NCBI GenBank assembly: GCA_902782445.1
Contig: CACZNC010000008.1
Coordinates: 1 to 64,000, forward strand
DNA from: an uncultured Ruminococcus sp.
GTDB lineage: Bacteria > Bacillota > Clostridia > Oscillospirales > CAG-272
Length of the DNA stretch: 64,000 bases
Direction of reading: 5' to 3'
Made by a program: the position numbers and the translations under genes. Below the pieces are notes generated by a model. That model was not told where the DNA came from and did not search any database. It saw only the letters and a list, made by a program, of their open reading frames with translations. Shown piece after piece: positions 42,201-52,529 of the stretch; position 1 is the first letter of the stretch, and each line of letters begins with the position of its first letter.

Positions 42201-43715
42201 TCAGCCGTCCTTCTCCTCGATCTTGTCAAGATTCTCATAGAACAGTTCGATATCCTTGACCGACGGCCTTTCCAGCTTCTTATACAAGGAGCTGAAATCG
42301 GAAGACTTCCGGTTCACCGCGAGCCGCGGCAGAGAGTAAAAGAGATCGTTCACACCGGTGTCGAATCCGAAATAGTTCCCGCCGACCTCATAGGCGATCG
42401 TGTCGAAAATGATGTCGAGCATCCGGACGGAATCCTCGTCGCGGGCGAGCTTTCCGGCGAGAACAAGATCGTAGAACGCCGGGATCACCTCGTTGCCGCT
42501 CTCCCACGCCAGAAGCTCCATCGCCGCGCCGATCAGGGCCGGATCGGAAATGATGCGGGGAACGGCGAGAAGTCCGCCCCAGTCGAGGTTGATGTAGTCC
42601 TTCTGCTCCGCGTCGAATTTCGGGTAGGTCAGGATCCCGAAGTCCACCTCGCAGTCCCGAAGCGTTTCCACCTTGTCGAGGAACAGGATCTGGAACAGCA
42701 CTCTGCCGGTCTCCAGACGGAGGATCACCTCCTCGTCGTTGGAGGGCGGCGCATAGATAATGTTTTCATTCGCAAGACCGGCGAAGAACTCGAAGATGGA
42801 CTGCGTCTTCTCCGTGTTGAAATCCAGCCGGACTCTTCCCTCGTCGCTGCGGGAGGTGATGAACTGCCCCGCGCCGGTCATGAAATTGATGTAGCAGCTG
42901 CTCCCCGCACCGGTGGCCGCGAGCCCGTACTGGTCGTTTATGTCCATGACGCCGTCCCCGTTGTAATCCAGCGTCACGGCGCGGGCCAGATCCCCCATGC
43001 TGTCGAAGGTCCATCTGCCTTCGTACACAAGGTCGTAGGGGTTGTCCAGCTGATTGTTCCGGATCAATTCTTTATTGAACAGGATAACGGCGGGACAGGG
43101 GAGCATCATGTCGTTCACGGCAAAATAGGTGTTCTTCCCCAGCCGCAACGCGTCCATCTGCGTCCGGTTCCACCAGTCCGCCTTCATATCGACATAGGGC
43201 AGAAGGTCCAGATTATACAGATATCCTTCCGAAACAAGGGAGGCGTTTCCCTGAATGCAGTGGTTGAACACAAGGTCATAGGTCGCGTCCCCGGCGAGCA
43301 CGTTGGCTTTCGCGGTGGAGACGACTGCGCCGAGATCCGCCTCGAACGTGTTGGTCATCACGATGTTCAGCGCTTCCTCCACCTTGATCCGGCGGGAGTA
43401 CACCGCGTCGTTCATGTTGTTCCCGTTCTCTTCGTCCGCGAAAAAGTAGTATTTGTACCCCTGCCAGTAGGGCGCGATGGAATGGAGCTCGTCGCCGCTG
43501 AAGTCGAGCACGTCCAGATCCAGACCGTGACGCGGGCGGGTCTCCTCCGCTTCTTCCGTTTCCGGGACAGCGCTGTCCTCGACCGGATCCGCCGTCATGG
43601 GTTCGTTCTGTTTTTCCTCCTGGGAGGCCGTTTTTCCCCCTGCTCAGGAGACAAGCGCGCTCCCGGCCATGAGCATAGCCGTGAGGACGGACAGAATGCG
43701 GATGTGCTTCTTCAT
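42201..43715 (-). pseudogene. Solute-binding lipoprotein gene with TGA at the lipobox cysteine codon
   Basis: The ATG at 43715 (AAAGGAG site) opens a standard signal peptide, MKKHIRILSVLTAMLMAGSA, followed by L-V-S, then TGA (43646-43644), then A-G-G. The stop therefore occupies exactly the position of the lipid-modified cysteine (LVSC). The same frame continues for 480 codons without another stop and encodes a complete family member: FADEENGNNMNDAVYSRR, YEGRWTFDSMGDLARAVTLD and DFGILTYPKFDAEQKDYIN. If TGA is a stop, only a 23-residue peptide is made, unless translation restarts at 43598 without a signal. It lies 57 bp after the giant glycosidase-like gene, probably in its operon. Confidence 0.85.
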
Positions 43716-43771
43716 GTTTTTCACTCCTTTGTTTCAGATATCGGATCGGGAAAGATCAAGCGGGCCGGGCC

Positions 43772-46700
43772 TTATTTCAGCACCGTGACCCCCATCAGCG
43801 CAAAGATCACATCGTTGGCGATGACGCGCATTTCGATCTCGCTGACCGGGACGCCCTCCCTGAGCCGGAATCGGAGGATGTGCGCCTCAAGATCCGTTTC
43901 CACCGGCTTCGAGAGATCCAGTCCCGCAGAGGAAAGCGCTCCGCGGCCCCCGCCGATGTTCTCGAATCCGTTTGCAGGGGTGTCGTGCCAGCGGCCGAAC
44001 TTGGTGAACCACATGTCCCCGATCCCGTCGGGATTGAACAGCGGGTGTTCTTCCTCCGTGCCGTCCTCATACCGGACGGTGATCCGGAGGTTTTCCACGT
44101 GGGACTGCATCGGGAGCGTGATCCCCGTGATGAGAAGATAAACCGCGCGGCCGCCCTCTCCCACGGGAACGGCGATCCGGTCGGGATGGGACGGGGAGAC
44201 CAGGGTCGCCGCCGCCATGCAGTTTCCCTCTCTCTTTGAGCGGAACGGGATCCCCTCGCCCGTCACGGCGATCCCGTCGTCGTTCACCAGACTGCGCCAC
44301 CGGTCGGGCGTCTGTCCGTAGAGCGGATGACCTCGGGTAAAATCGCCGATGACGTGCCAGGTATAATAGCCGAAATTGAACTGGCTGTACTCCTCAGGCG
44401 GGCGTTCTGCCGTGGAAATGATCCCGTCGGCGGCATTCTTCGGAGAGTCGTAGTTGAAGAGGGCGTCCATGTCCACCGGCTTCCATGCATACGGCGCGGC
44501 AAACTCCTCCCGGAAGGAGCGGAACACCGAGGGAGCCTTCTTTTTCCCGATCCGGAGCTTTACGGGGCGGATGTACGCAGCTCCTCCGGCTTTCATGCGC
44601 AGGAAGAATACGCCGCTGCCCTCACTCCCCGTGACCTTCGCCGCGATCCGGTCCTTTTCAAGCCGAACGTCGGACAGAAGCTCCTGCGGATCCTCGAGGG
44701 ACAGGACCGTTTCTCCCGCCCAGCCGAGCTCCAGCGCTTCCCCTGGACTAACCTCGCGCCGCGGATCAATGGGAGACAGGTTCAGATTCCGGTACTCGAC
44801 AACAATCTCACCGAAGGACGAGTCCGGACAATCGACCGAGACGCTTACGGAGCAGAATCCGGGTTCGACCGAATACGGTACCTCCCTCCCGCCGAGCGTC
44901 ACGCGCGTCACTTCGGACACGGGGAGAAGCAGGCTTGTCCGGAGTGCGGTCCCGGACTTTTTCAGGTCGTATTTCAGCCGGAGTTCCGTGTCGCTTTTCC
45001 TGTATTCATAGTCGATCAGTGCGGAACGCACCGCGATTTCCGGCATCTCCTCCGGCAGGCAGGGGGCGAGGAGGATTTCACTCCGTTCAAGATGGGGGTG
45101 AATACCGAGGATCCCCTCGAACACCTCCCGTCCGAACATGCCGATGGTGTCGCCGAAAAGCGGATTCATCCGACCCGTTCCGTTTACCGAAAGATGGCAG
45201 GGCAGATTCAGCGCCGTATGCGTATAGAGATGCGGCCCACCGCGGACTCTCCCCGTATCATAGTCGAAGTTCGGAATGCCCGGGTCCCGGCCGCCGTAGA
45301 GCGACATATAGACGAATTTGAAGATCTCGTAAGCCGGCCCGGCAAGACCGATCTGCTGATACGCCAGCGCGAGGTTCAGCTCCTCCCCGCCGTTCAGCTC
45401 ATAGATCGAATGGCTGTACAGATCGCCGCCGTTGGGATGCCAGTTTGAACTGCGGCACATTTTCCCGCCGTTGTCCGTCCGCACCCAGTCGAGGTTGTCC
45501 TCCGCCCAGTCGAGCATCTGGCAGGTCCGGATCGGATCCGCGACGCCGAGTTCGGTCGGATGATAAATGTCCGCAAGTTCCGGTTCATCGTGGATCAGAC
45601 CGTTTCCTTTCAGATCCCGCGCGTAGGCGAACACACCCTTCCGCTTCTGCCAGAGGACCCGGTTGAGATCCTGCTTCACCGTTTCGGACTGTTCCGTCCA
45701 GTACGCTTTCCGCTCCGGATCGTCCGACAGCTCCGCGGCCAGCGTCATCAGATTGTACAGATATGCCGAGCCCTGCGTACACTGGCCCATGATCGTCCAG
45801 TGGTGGTCGCTGATCCAGGTATTCAGGCAGCCCTCGAGGAGCAGCTCTTTTCCCGGCCTCAGCCGCCGCAGGTCCCGCTCGATCGCCCCTTCCACAATGG
45901 GCAGAAGCTCCGCGGCGAATGTGTTGTCCCCGGTGTATTCCCAATACCGCCGCGCCTGATGGAGGAAGGTCTGGTGCATATTGTAGGACATGATCCCGTC
46001 CGGCCGGGCCCCTTCGATCGTGCCGTTGAAGCCTCCCCGGTCCGGCCCTTCGGTGATCCTTGTAAAGGTAAAGTGATTCCGGAAATGCTCTGCGGCCTCT
46101 CGGAACATCCCGTAGGCCAGCGGTCCGTAGGCGACGCGCCAGCCCTGATACCCCTCCCGCCACGACAGATTGCCGTGCAGGAACACGTTGTCGCCGAACA
46201 CGCCGTCCGTGGGGAACGCCCCCGCCGCCACCGCTCCGTCAAACGCGGGATCGCCGGTTTTCACCGTCAGCCGTTCTCCGATGATCCGATTGTTCTCCCG
46301 CATGGCGGAAAACAAGGCATCGAGCGGCTTCTCACGGATTGCGTTCCCGATCCCGACCGCAGCATAGCAGACACAGCCCGTCGGAAGTCCGGCGCAGACA
46401 ATGGCGTCATGTACGTCCGTTCCGGGCGAGGAAACCGTCTGCCCCGGTCGGAAGAAGCGCAGGGCGTCCGGGGGAGCGGCGGTGAAACTGTGTCCGTCAG
46501 CACGCAGAAAGATCGGGACATCCTTCGCAAACCAGCCGTTGTCGGAGGTAAAGCGCTTCAATCCGTATGGATTCGGTTCATCCTCCCGCTCTTCCGTCAC
46601 CCGGAGCTCCGCGTGGGACTCGGAAATCGAAACGACATTGCCCCGGACCATATCGCGGGAAAACTCCAGCCGGTAGGGACTGTGGGTCTGCCAGCCGAGC

Positions 46701-47235
46701 ACGCCGCCGTGGAGCCAGTACAGCTTCGTATCCCCGTCCAACCGCAAATCTCCACCCGGATCAGAAGCCCGCACGCGCCGCGGCCCGAGACGAATGTGAC
46801 GTATACCGGATCGGGGGAAATGCGGTCGTCCTGCGCCGTATAGCGCACTTCCCCGTTCTCGTATTCCGCGGTGACATGCTGAAATTCATCCAGAAATACG
46901 GGAACCGCACCTTTCACGAACGCGAGCCGTCCGTATCCGCCCATGCCGCCCACATTGTCGAAGTGAATTTCATACCGCGGTGACAGCTTCGCAAGTACAA
47001 ACGGACGGAAGGGGATTTTCTCCCGTTTTTTCAGCTCTTCCGGATCGAAGAGCAGTTCCCGGCGGTTGTCAGGGTACAGGACGCACGGAGTCGATCTCTC
47101 CGGATCAGAGGGTTCGGCGGATTCGTACCGGATCCCGCGGCCCGTAGGTTGGTAGGTATATACAGCATTGTCTTTCATTTTTTGATCCCATGCTTTTGTC
47201 AATTCAGGAAGAGGTCTCCGTTCAGGTGCCGGCAT
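43772..47235 (-). pseudogene. Giant glycosidase-like gene (DUF4450-type) with one frameshift
   Basis: Two overlapping frames encode one protein of about 1,150 residues. The first part runs from 47235 (or the ATG at 47178) to about 46750 (YTYQPTGRGIRYES ... VYVTFVSGRGACGLLIRV). The second begins there (DLRLDGDTKLYWLHGGVLG) and runs to the stop. Adding one G near 46750 (GGAG to GGAGG before ATTTG) joins them smoothly. The middle is an (alpha/alpha)6-like toroid (NGNLSWREGY-like, LNTWISDHHWTIMGQC, SHSIYELNGGEELNLALAYQ), and beta domains follow. The overall plan resembles DUF4450/glycogen-debranching-like glycosidases. Either a pseudogene or a one-base sequence error. Confidence 0.7.
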
Positions 47236-47309
47236 GAAGAGATACCGGTTTCCGTATGTTTGTTGTCGACGACTGGCTTTGCCGCCGTCCCTCCGTGAAC
47301 TGTGTCCGT

Positions 47310-48524
47310 TTACCGGGCCGCAACTGTCAAAGCGGTTTCCAGCCGGTCCTCGGACTCGTTGTACCAGAAACCGCGGGCTTTTACCGTGACGGTATAGCTT
47401 CCGGATCCCAGCGGGGGGACAGTGTATTCCATTTTTGCCGGACGCTCAAGGAGATAATACGGCGACCACAGCGCAAACCGCCGCTCGACGATCCCCTTCT
47501 CGTTCCGGATGGTGATGACATAGTCGTTCACGTCCTCTCCGCCGCCGTCCGCATGATCGAAAACGATGCGAAGGCCCTCTTCTGCTTGTGCCGCTTCGAG
47601 GACTGCTCCGGGAAGGAAGCGCGGTTTTTGAGCTTCCCGGATCCTTTTCTCCCTTGTATAGACAAAGGAATCCGGATCCCACGGCCGCTCTACCAGCCAG
47701 CCCTCGTGGAAGAACTGTCCCGTGATCACGTCATAGGGCTTGATCAGCACGCTGCCGTCGTCGAACGCCTCCACAATCTGCATCTGAGCGGCCGTTTCGT
47801 ATCCCGTCGGGAAGGTTTTGTAAATCTTGTCAAACTCATCCAGTTCAAAGTAACTGAAAGTCCCCGTTCCTACGGATGTGAAGTGCTCCTGATGGATCGA
47901 CCGCGGGTCGTTGATCGGCGCATGGGAGTGACCGGAAAAGTCGATGATCTGCGGGTAGTTGACAAGGATCGGCATCAGCGCGGCCTCTCCCCAGCCTATG
48001 CTGCCGTATACGGTATCCGTCGGATGCGGATGCTGGAAAAAGAATATGGGCTTATCCGGCGTATCGGCATGGGCAGCGGCGAGTTCCCGTGCCGCGAAAT
48101 CAAGCTGCGGCTGACGGAACCTGCACCCTTCCGTGGTCGTGACCGAAATGAAGTGAAAGCCTCGGATCACCCGGTGCGTGTCCGCCTCCTGCCCGAAGAT
48201 CTCGAAAAGCTGTCTGCGCGCGCCTTCTTCCTTCTGCGGACCGTGGTATTCGTGGGAAGCGAGGCTCAGATTCACGATCGTCTCGGGGCGCAGACCGCTG
48301 TCAAGGGATTCTTTCACCAGTTTCATCTCCTCCGGCAGACCGGCGTTTGCGAAATCCCCCACGATGTAGACGGCGTCGACCGTGGGATACTCCTGGCTGT
48401 CCGCATAGGCATAGAGGCGGCGCAGACCTTCCTCAAAACGTGTCTTTTCAATGCTGTCAGGGGTCTTATAGTGCAGATCGCTGCATACCATAAATCTTAG
48501 AACGACTTTTTTCATATTCCTCAC
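47310..48524 (-). CDS. Calcineurin-like metallophosphoesterase
   Basis: The 404-residue protein has FMVCSDLHY (D-x-H), VDAVYIVGDFANAG (GD block), SLASHEYHG in place of GNHE, and FSGHSHAPIND (GHxH). This is a complete dimetal site except for the altered Asn position. A C-terminal beta-sandwich follows from about residue 300 (LPPLGSGSYTVTVKARG-like tail), typical of sugar-active or surface phosphoesterases. No signal peptide. A GTG start at 48524 with AAGGA upstream is used; the ATG nine bases later is an alternative. It heads the leftward unit with the giant gene and solute-binding lipoprotein 4. Confidence 0.8.
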   Translation of the reverse strand: MRNMKKVVLRFMVCSDLHYKTPDSIEKTRFEEGLRRLYAYADSQEYPTVDAVYIVGDFANAGLPEEMKLVKESLDSGLRPETIVNLSLASHEYHGPQKEEGARRQLFEIFGQEADTHRVIRGFHFISVTTTEGCRFRQPQLDFAARELAAAHADTPDKPIFFFQHPHPTDTVYGSIGWGEAALMPILVNYPQIIDFSGHSHAPINDPRSIHQEHFTSVGTGTFSYFELDEFDKIYKTFPTGYETAAQMQIVEAFDDGSVLIKPYDVITGQFFHEGWLVERPWDPDSFVYTREKRIREAQKPRFLPGAVLEAAQAEEGLRIVFDHADGGGEDVNDYVITIRNEKGIVERRFALWSPYYLLERPAKMEYTVPPLGSGSYTVTVKARGFWYNESEDRLETALTVAAR

Positions 48525-48555
48525 TTCTTTTCCTTGATTTTTGATGCGCCATCCG

Positions 48556-48609
48556 TCACAGATCGTAACCGTCGATTTGTTCCTGCCCGTAAAGCCGGAT
48601 GCCGTCCAT
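48556..48609 (-). CDS. Seventeen-codon leader peptide or gene-start relic
   Basis: The peptide MDGIRLYGQEQIDGYDL follows a strong GGGGGG site and lies between the promoter at 48650 and the phosphoesterase start at 48524. It could be a leader peptide affecting the downstream gene or the surviving start of a deleted gene. No stem-loop attenuator is obvious. Its sequence matches nothing I know. Confidence 0.35.
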   Translation of the reverse strand: MDGIRLYGQEQIDGYDL

Positions 48610-48649
48610 GGGTTCCCCCCGTTTTGAGGAGAAAGATCGATACAGGATG

Positions 48650-48679
48650 ATTATATCATGGAATCATCCCGGCAGTCAA
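48650..48679 (-). promoter_or_regulatory. Promoter of the phosphoesterase/giant gene unit
   Basis: Minus strand TTGACT (48674-48679), 18 nt, TATAAT (48650-48655). Confidence 0.8.
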
Positions 48680-48829
48680 GACGCAGGATCCCAATTCATG
48701 ACAGTTTTCCCGGGCAGAATACCCAGGCAGAGGCAGTTCAAAAGCTCAGGCAGCATGACTTCCGGCCGGGCAGAAAAACTCCGCCGCAGTCCTGCATCCG
48801 TTTTTTTCCGTTAGGAAGCGGACAACGGC

Positions 48830-48858
48830 TTGCTTTTTTCTATTGGATCATGTATAAT
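48830..48858 (+). promoter_or_regulatory. Promoter of the GPH transporter operon
   Basis: TTGCTT (48830-48835), 17 nt, TATAAT (48853-48858), about 60 nt before the ATG. Confidence 0.78.
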
Positions 48859-48918
48859 ATCTGACGGAAGACATGCAGTTCAGGGCTTTTTCCGCCTGAA
48901 CGGAGAAGGAGGGAAAGG

Positions 48919-50415
48919 ATGGGCAAAGAAGCAAAAAGAAATGCCCTCCCCCGGCTGAAAGCGGCCTGGGGAAGGATCGTCCATAATCCGACGTTTACAC
49001 TCAGGGAACAACTCGGCTATTCTTCCGGCATCATGGGAAATTCCATGGCCCAGGACGTGGAGGCTTACGCGCTCACGCTGTTTCTGACCCGGTTCATGGG
49101 GATCGCGGCGTCCTATGTCCTGATTCTGGAACTGACTGCGAAGATCGCCAATATCATCGTCGATCCGCTGGCCGGCGTGATCCTCGACAGAAAGGGAAAA
49201 CACGGCAGGAGCCGCGCAAAAGCGTTCACGCTCGTCATGCCGTTCCCTCTTGCGATCTCGTCGATCCTGCTCTTTGTCGTACCCGGCATCCGGCTGACGG
49301 CGAGGATCGTCTATGTGTTTGTATTCTATCTGATCTACTGCATCTCCGACGGCTTCTACGACATGTCCCTTTCCACCATTTCCGCCCGCATGACGACGAA
49401 TCCGAATGACCGGAAGAGTTTCTACACCGTCGCCCAGTTCGCCTCAACCCTCGGCGGAATGCTCCCGAGCGGTCTGATCCCGGTCTTTGTCGCGCTCTAC
49501 ATGGATAAGGAAGCCCTGATCTACCTGCTCTTCGCGATTTTCTTCGGAGTCGTCGGCTTCGCGCTCATGATCGTCCCCTACTTCACGCTCCGGGAAAAAA
49601 CGGCGGCCGCCTGGCGGAAGGAAACGCCCGTCGCGCTGAACTTCAAAGCCCTGATGCTGAACCGCCCGATGTGGTGCCTGATCCTCTCGCAGATCGTGGA
49701 TTCGGTCAGACAGGTCTGTTATTCGGGACTGGCTTATTTCTATCTCGAGACGCTGGACACATTCTGGATGGCGTCGGTCGCGGGAACGATCTCGGTCACG
49801 CTCTCCTATCTCGGCATCGCCGCGGTACCTTTCATCGGAGCGAAACTCTCCTCCCGCGATATCATCATGTACGGGTATTTCTACACCGGGGTCCTGTACA
49901 TCCTTTTCCTGCTCGTGGGCTACCGTTCCCTGCTCGTCGTGGCGCTGATCGTCGGATTCGCGGGACTGCCGAACGGCGCGATGAGCTCGTCGCGGAACAT
50001 TCTGCTGGCGGATTCCACGGATTATATGGAATACATGACCTGGAAGAAATACGGAGAACCGGTCCGATCGGAGGCGATGGTCTTTGCGCTCCGTTCGACC
50101 GCGGCGAGGATCAGCGGTTTCTGGAAGAGCCTTCTCTTCCCGGCGGGACTCGTGCTCATCGGCTATGTCAGCGCGAAATCCTTCGGTTCGACAACGATCA
50201 GCGTCGTACAGTCCGCCGAAACCCTGAACGGCATTTTCTATCTCATAACGATTTCGGGCATCGTCGGGAACATCGTCCCGGGCATCATCATGTCGTTCGA
50301 CCATTATACGGGAAAACGCAAGGAAAGGATCCTCAAAGAGCTGTACGCGATGAGAGCCGAGCGGCAGGCCCTATGGGACGCGGAGCATCCGTCGGAGGGA
50401 GGTGCGGAGTCATGA
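48919..50415 (+). CDS. GPH/MFS-type sugar:cation symporter
   Basis: A 498-residue transporter with about twelve membrane helices. The first helix region YSSGIMGNSMAQDVEAYALT and the loop IVDPLAGVILDRKGKHGRSR after helix 2 are the signature of the glycoside-pentoside-hexuronide:cation symporters (MelB/XynB type: D..G...D.. ..GR.RP). The cytoplasmic tail is charged. It probably imports a glycoside or uronide. GAGAAGGAGGG precedes the ATG. Its stop overlaps the next start as ATGA. Confidence 0.85.
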   Translation: MGKEAKRNALPRLKAAWGRIVHNPTFTLREQLGYSSGIMGNSMAQDVEAYALTLFLTRFMGIAASYVLILELTAKIANIIVDPLAGVILDRKGKHGRSRAKAFTLVMPFPLAISSILLFVVPGIRLTARIVYVFVFYLIYCISDGFYDMSLSTISARMTTNPNDRKSFYTVAQFASTLGGMLPSGLIPVFVALYMDKEALIYLLFAIFFGVVGFALMIVPYFTLREKTAAAWRKETPVALNFKALMLNRPMWCLILSQIVDSVRQVCYSGLAYFYLETLDTFWMASVAGTISVTLSYLGIAAVPFIGAKLSSRDIIMYGYFYTGVLYILFLLVGYRSLLVVALIVGFAGLPNGAMSSSRNILLADSTDYMEYMTWKKYGEPVRSEAMVFALRSTAARISGFWKSLLFPAGLVLIGYVSAKSFGSTTISVVQSAETLNGIFYLITISGIVGNIVPGIIMSFDHYTGKRKERILKELYAMRAERQALWDAEHPSEGGAES

Positions 50416-51200
50416 CGGAAGGAAGAAATCACAGAAGGCGGAGGACGAGGCTCCTTCCGGCGCTGGCGGTCGCCGCGGCAGTCGTGTTTTGCTTCGCGGG
50501 ATGCGCAAAGGAAAACAAATACGTCAACGTCGGCGTGGAGATGTCGACGGCCGGATTGAGTCTGTATCTCACAAACACGGTGAACGGGTTTCAGAAGATC
50601 TCAAATTACGTCTTCTTCTCCCCGTCCTCCGAAGCGTCGCTGGACAAGCTCCGGCAGGAGAAGCAGGGGATCGATATCACCTATCTGCCCGCCGAAGATC
50701 TTGGCCTGATCCGGGAGGGGGACGGGCTGACGGCAGTGTTCCCGGACTGTTTTGACAAAGACGGGGGACTGAAGGGCGTCTGGGCAGCCCGGGATTCATG
50801 GCTGGAAAACGCGCCGAATTATTCCTACAAGTTTATTCTGGGGCTGGCCATGAGCGCGGAGTATCGGGCGTCTCACAGGAACATGAGCTATCCGGACGCG
50901 CTCGAATCCGTCCGCGGCGTGCGGGACATCGACTGGGAGGAATACCCCGAAACGATGCAGTACTGCGCCGTCTACGCGCTCTCGAACGGAGAGGAGCTTC
51001 GGGATGAACCGTTTGAAGTCAGGGACGCGGAATCCCTCCTATCCATGTTCGAGGGATTTGCTTCGGGAGCCGGAGAAGGATATGCGCTCTGCCGGGACGC
51101 GTATGCCCGGTACTGCGGGAACAGCGCGGAATCCTTTGAGAGCCTGTTTGATTTCAGCCTGGCAACCCGCGCGCTGGAAGAGGCTGCCGGGAAGGAATGA
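50412..51200 (+). CDS. Lipoprotein coupled to the GPH transporter
   Basis: A 262-residue lipoprotein: basic N-terminus MTEGRNHRRRRTRLLPAL, hydrophobic stretch and lipobox FAGC near residue 33. The mature part reads KYVNVGVEMSTAGLSLYLTN, then FFSPSSEASLDKLRQEKQG and ITYLPAEDLGLIREGDGLTA, which resembles the N-terminal lobe of small periplasmic-binding proteins. It starts inside the transporter stop (ATGA), and its own stop overlaps the next gene the same way. A binding lipoprotein paired with a symporter would be unusual; a regulatory or surface role is equally possible. No family was identified with confidence. Confidence 0.7.
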   Translation: MTEGRNHRRRRTRLLPALAVAAAVVFCFAGCAKENKYVNVGVEMSTAGLSLYLTNTVNGFQKISNYVFFSPSSEASLDKLRQEKQGIDITYLPAEDLGLIREGDGLTAVFPDCFDKDGGLKGVWAARDSWLENAPNYSYKFILGLAMSAEYRASHRNMSYPDALESVRGVRDIDWEEYPETMQYCAVYALSNGEELRDEPFEVRDAESLLSMFEGFASGAGEGYALCRDAYARYCGNSAESFESLFDFSLATRALEEAAGKE

Positions 51201-52468
51201 GATCGGAGAGCAAGATGAAGAAAACAAAATGGAAATGGGTCCTCGCCGCGTTCTCCGGCGTCCTGCTTGTGGGGGGAGCGATCGCCGCCGCTGTGCTGCC
51301 CGTCACGTATCCCGTCGACCGTTCGCTGATCGTGAAAAACCCGGAGTACAGGATTTCTGCGGAGAAACGGAACGGGTACACAACGCTCGTGAAGAGGGAC
51401 GCGGCCGGGAACGCGCTTGACGGGGATTTCAAGGTCGTGGGCTTCACGGATTCCCACCTCGATCACAACAGGGAGAAAGGCGCGGTCACACTGGAATATA
51501 TCATCCGGAATATTGTGAACGAGAAACCGGATCTTGTCGTGTTCGTCGGGGACAATATCACTTCCAGCTTCAACGCCCGCCGCGCGAAACAGCTCTGCCG
51601 TGTGATGGAGGATCTCGGGGTCTATTGGACCTGCGTTCTCGGAAACCACGAAGGCGATAATCCGTGGAGCGTCTCCCGGGAAAAAATGGTTCGGATCTTC
51701 TCCTCTTATCCGCACTGCCTGAACGAAGCGGACGTGAAGCATACCGAGGACGGAGAGCGTGTTTGGGGGTTCGGGAATCATGTCCTGAACTTCGCGGATG
51801 CAGAGGGTAACATCACCCGTTCCCTGTTCTTCCTCGACGGCGGAAACGAAATGACCGAAGCGGATCGGGAGGAATTCGCCGCTGAAATAGAGGCGGGAAG
51901 CGGAAGGACGGACGACTATGTGAAGGAGAGCCAGATCCGCTGGGTCCGGGAAAATGTCACGGCCATCCGGGAACTCAACGATTCCGGGAACGCAGAGCCG
52001 GTCAGATCGGCGGTTTTCGTCCACATCCCTCTCCCGGAATTCAGGATCGCCTATGAGGACCTGACGGGCGAGCATGAGGTTTCACCGGGGAATATCCCCC
52101 TCTACAACGTGCCGAACGAAAACGGAGACATGATCCTGACAGGACAGCGGCGGGAGACTGTATGCTGTTCCGGGCACAACAGCGGACTCTTTGACGCCGC
52201 ACGTGATCTTGGTTCCGTCGATCTTGTTGTATGCGGGCATGACCACATCAATGATTTTGTCCTGAAATACCGGGGCGTGACCCTCGCGTACAACGTCCCC
52301 TCCGGATATTCGAGTTATAACCTCTGGACGAAGAAACTCTCCGACAAGCTCCTCCAGGGCTATACCCGCTATCTGTTTCACAGAGACGGCAGTTTTGATC
52401 TTGAACCCTGTCACAACGCAGATCTCTATCCCGAAGTTCAGGAGAGCATCAGGAGGCTCTACGAGTGA
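51197..52468 (+). CDS. Membrane-anchored extracytoplasmic metallophosphoesterase
   Basis: The 423-residue product has one N-terminal membrane helix (about residues 12-33). A calcineurin-like domain follows with GFTDSHLDHNRE (D-x-H), LVVFVGDN (GD), VLGNHEGDN (GNHE) and VCGHDHINDF (GHDH), the complete dimetal site. With the anchor it faces outwards. It could remove phosphate from a substrate before uptake by the symporter two genes upstream. The ATG at 51197 overlaps the lipoprotein stop (ATGA); a second ATG at 51215 is possible. Last gene of the operon. Confidence 0.87.
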   Translation: MRSESKMKKTKWKWVLAAFSGVLLVGGAIAAAVLPVTYPVDRSLIVKNPEYRISAEKRNGYTTLVKRDAAGNALDGDFKVVGFTDSHLDHNREKGAVTLEYIIRNIVNEKPDLVVFVGDNITSSFNARRAKQLCRVMEDLGVYWTCVLGNHEGDNPWSVSREKMVRIFSSYPHCLNEADVKHTEDGERVWGFGNHVLNFADAEGNITRSLFFLDGGNEMTEADREEFAAEIEAGSGRTDDYVKESQIRWVRENVTAIRELNDSGNAEPVRSAVFVHIPLPEFRIAYEDLTGEHEVSPGNIPLYNVPNENGDMILTGQRRETVCCSGHNSGLFDAARDLGSVDLVVCGHDHINDFVLKYRGVTLAYNVPSGYSSYNLWTKKLSDKLLQGYTRYLFHRDGSFDLEPCHNADLYPEVQESIRRLYE

Positions 52469-52493
52469 TGTTGGCCCTCCATTAACACGGAAA

Positions 52494-52529
52494 GGCGGCT
52501 GAACCGTAAAGGGTTGAACCGCTTTTTTT
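52494..52529 (+). terminator. Terminator of the GPH transporter operon
   Basis: GCGG-TGAACC pairs imperfectly with GGGTTGA-ACCGC around a GTAAA loop; seven T follow. Confidence 0.82.

Larger units (their letters stand above)
48525..48918. other. Divergent promoter interval with a short leader frame
   Basis: It contains the leftward promoter 48650-48679, the rightward promoter 48830-48858 and the 17-codon frame at 48556-48609. Nothing else was recognised. Confidence 0.55.

Noticed and set aside
43621..43646. SECIS element after the lipobox TGA
   Set aside because: Only a 4-bp CCTC/GAGG stem with a CCAG loop is present; spacing and loop do not match known bacterial SECIS elements. The TGA itself is kept as a finding.
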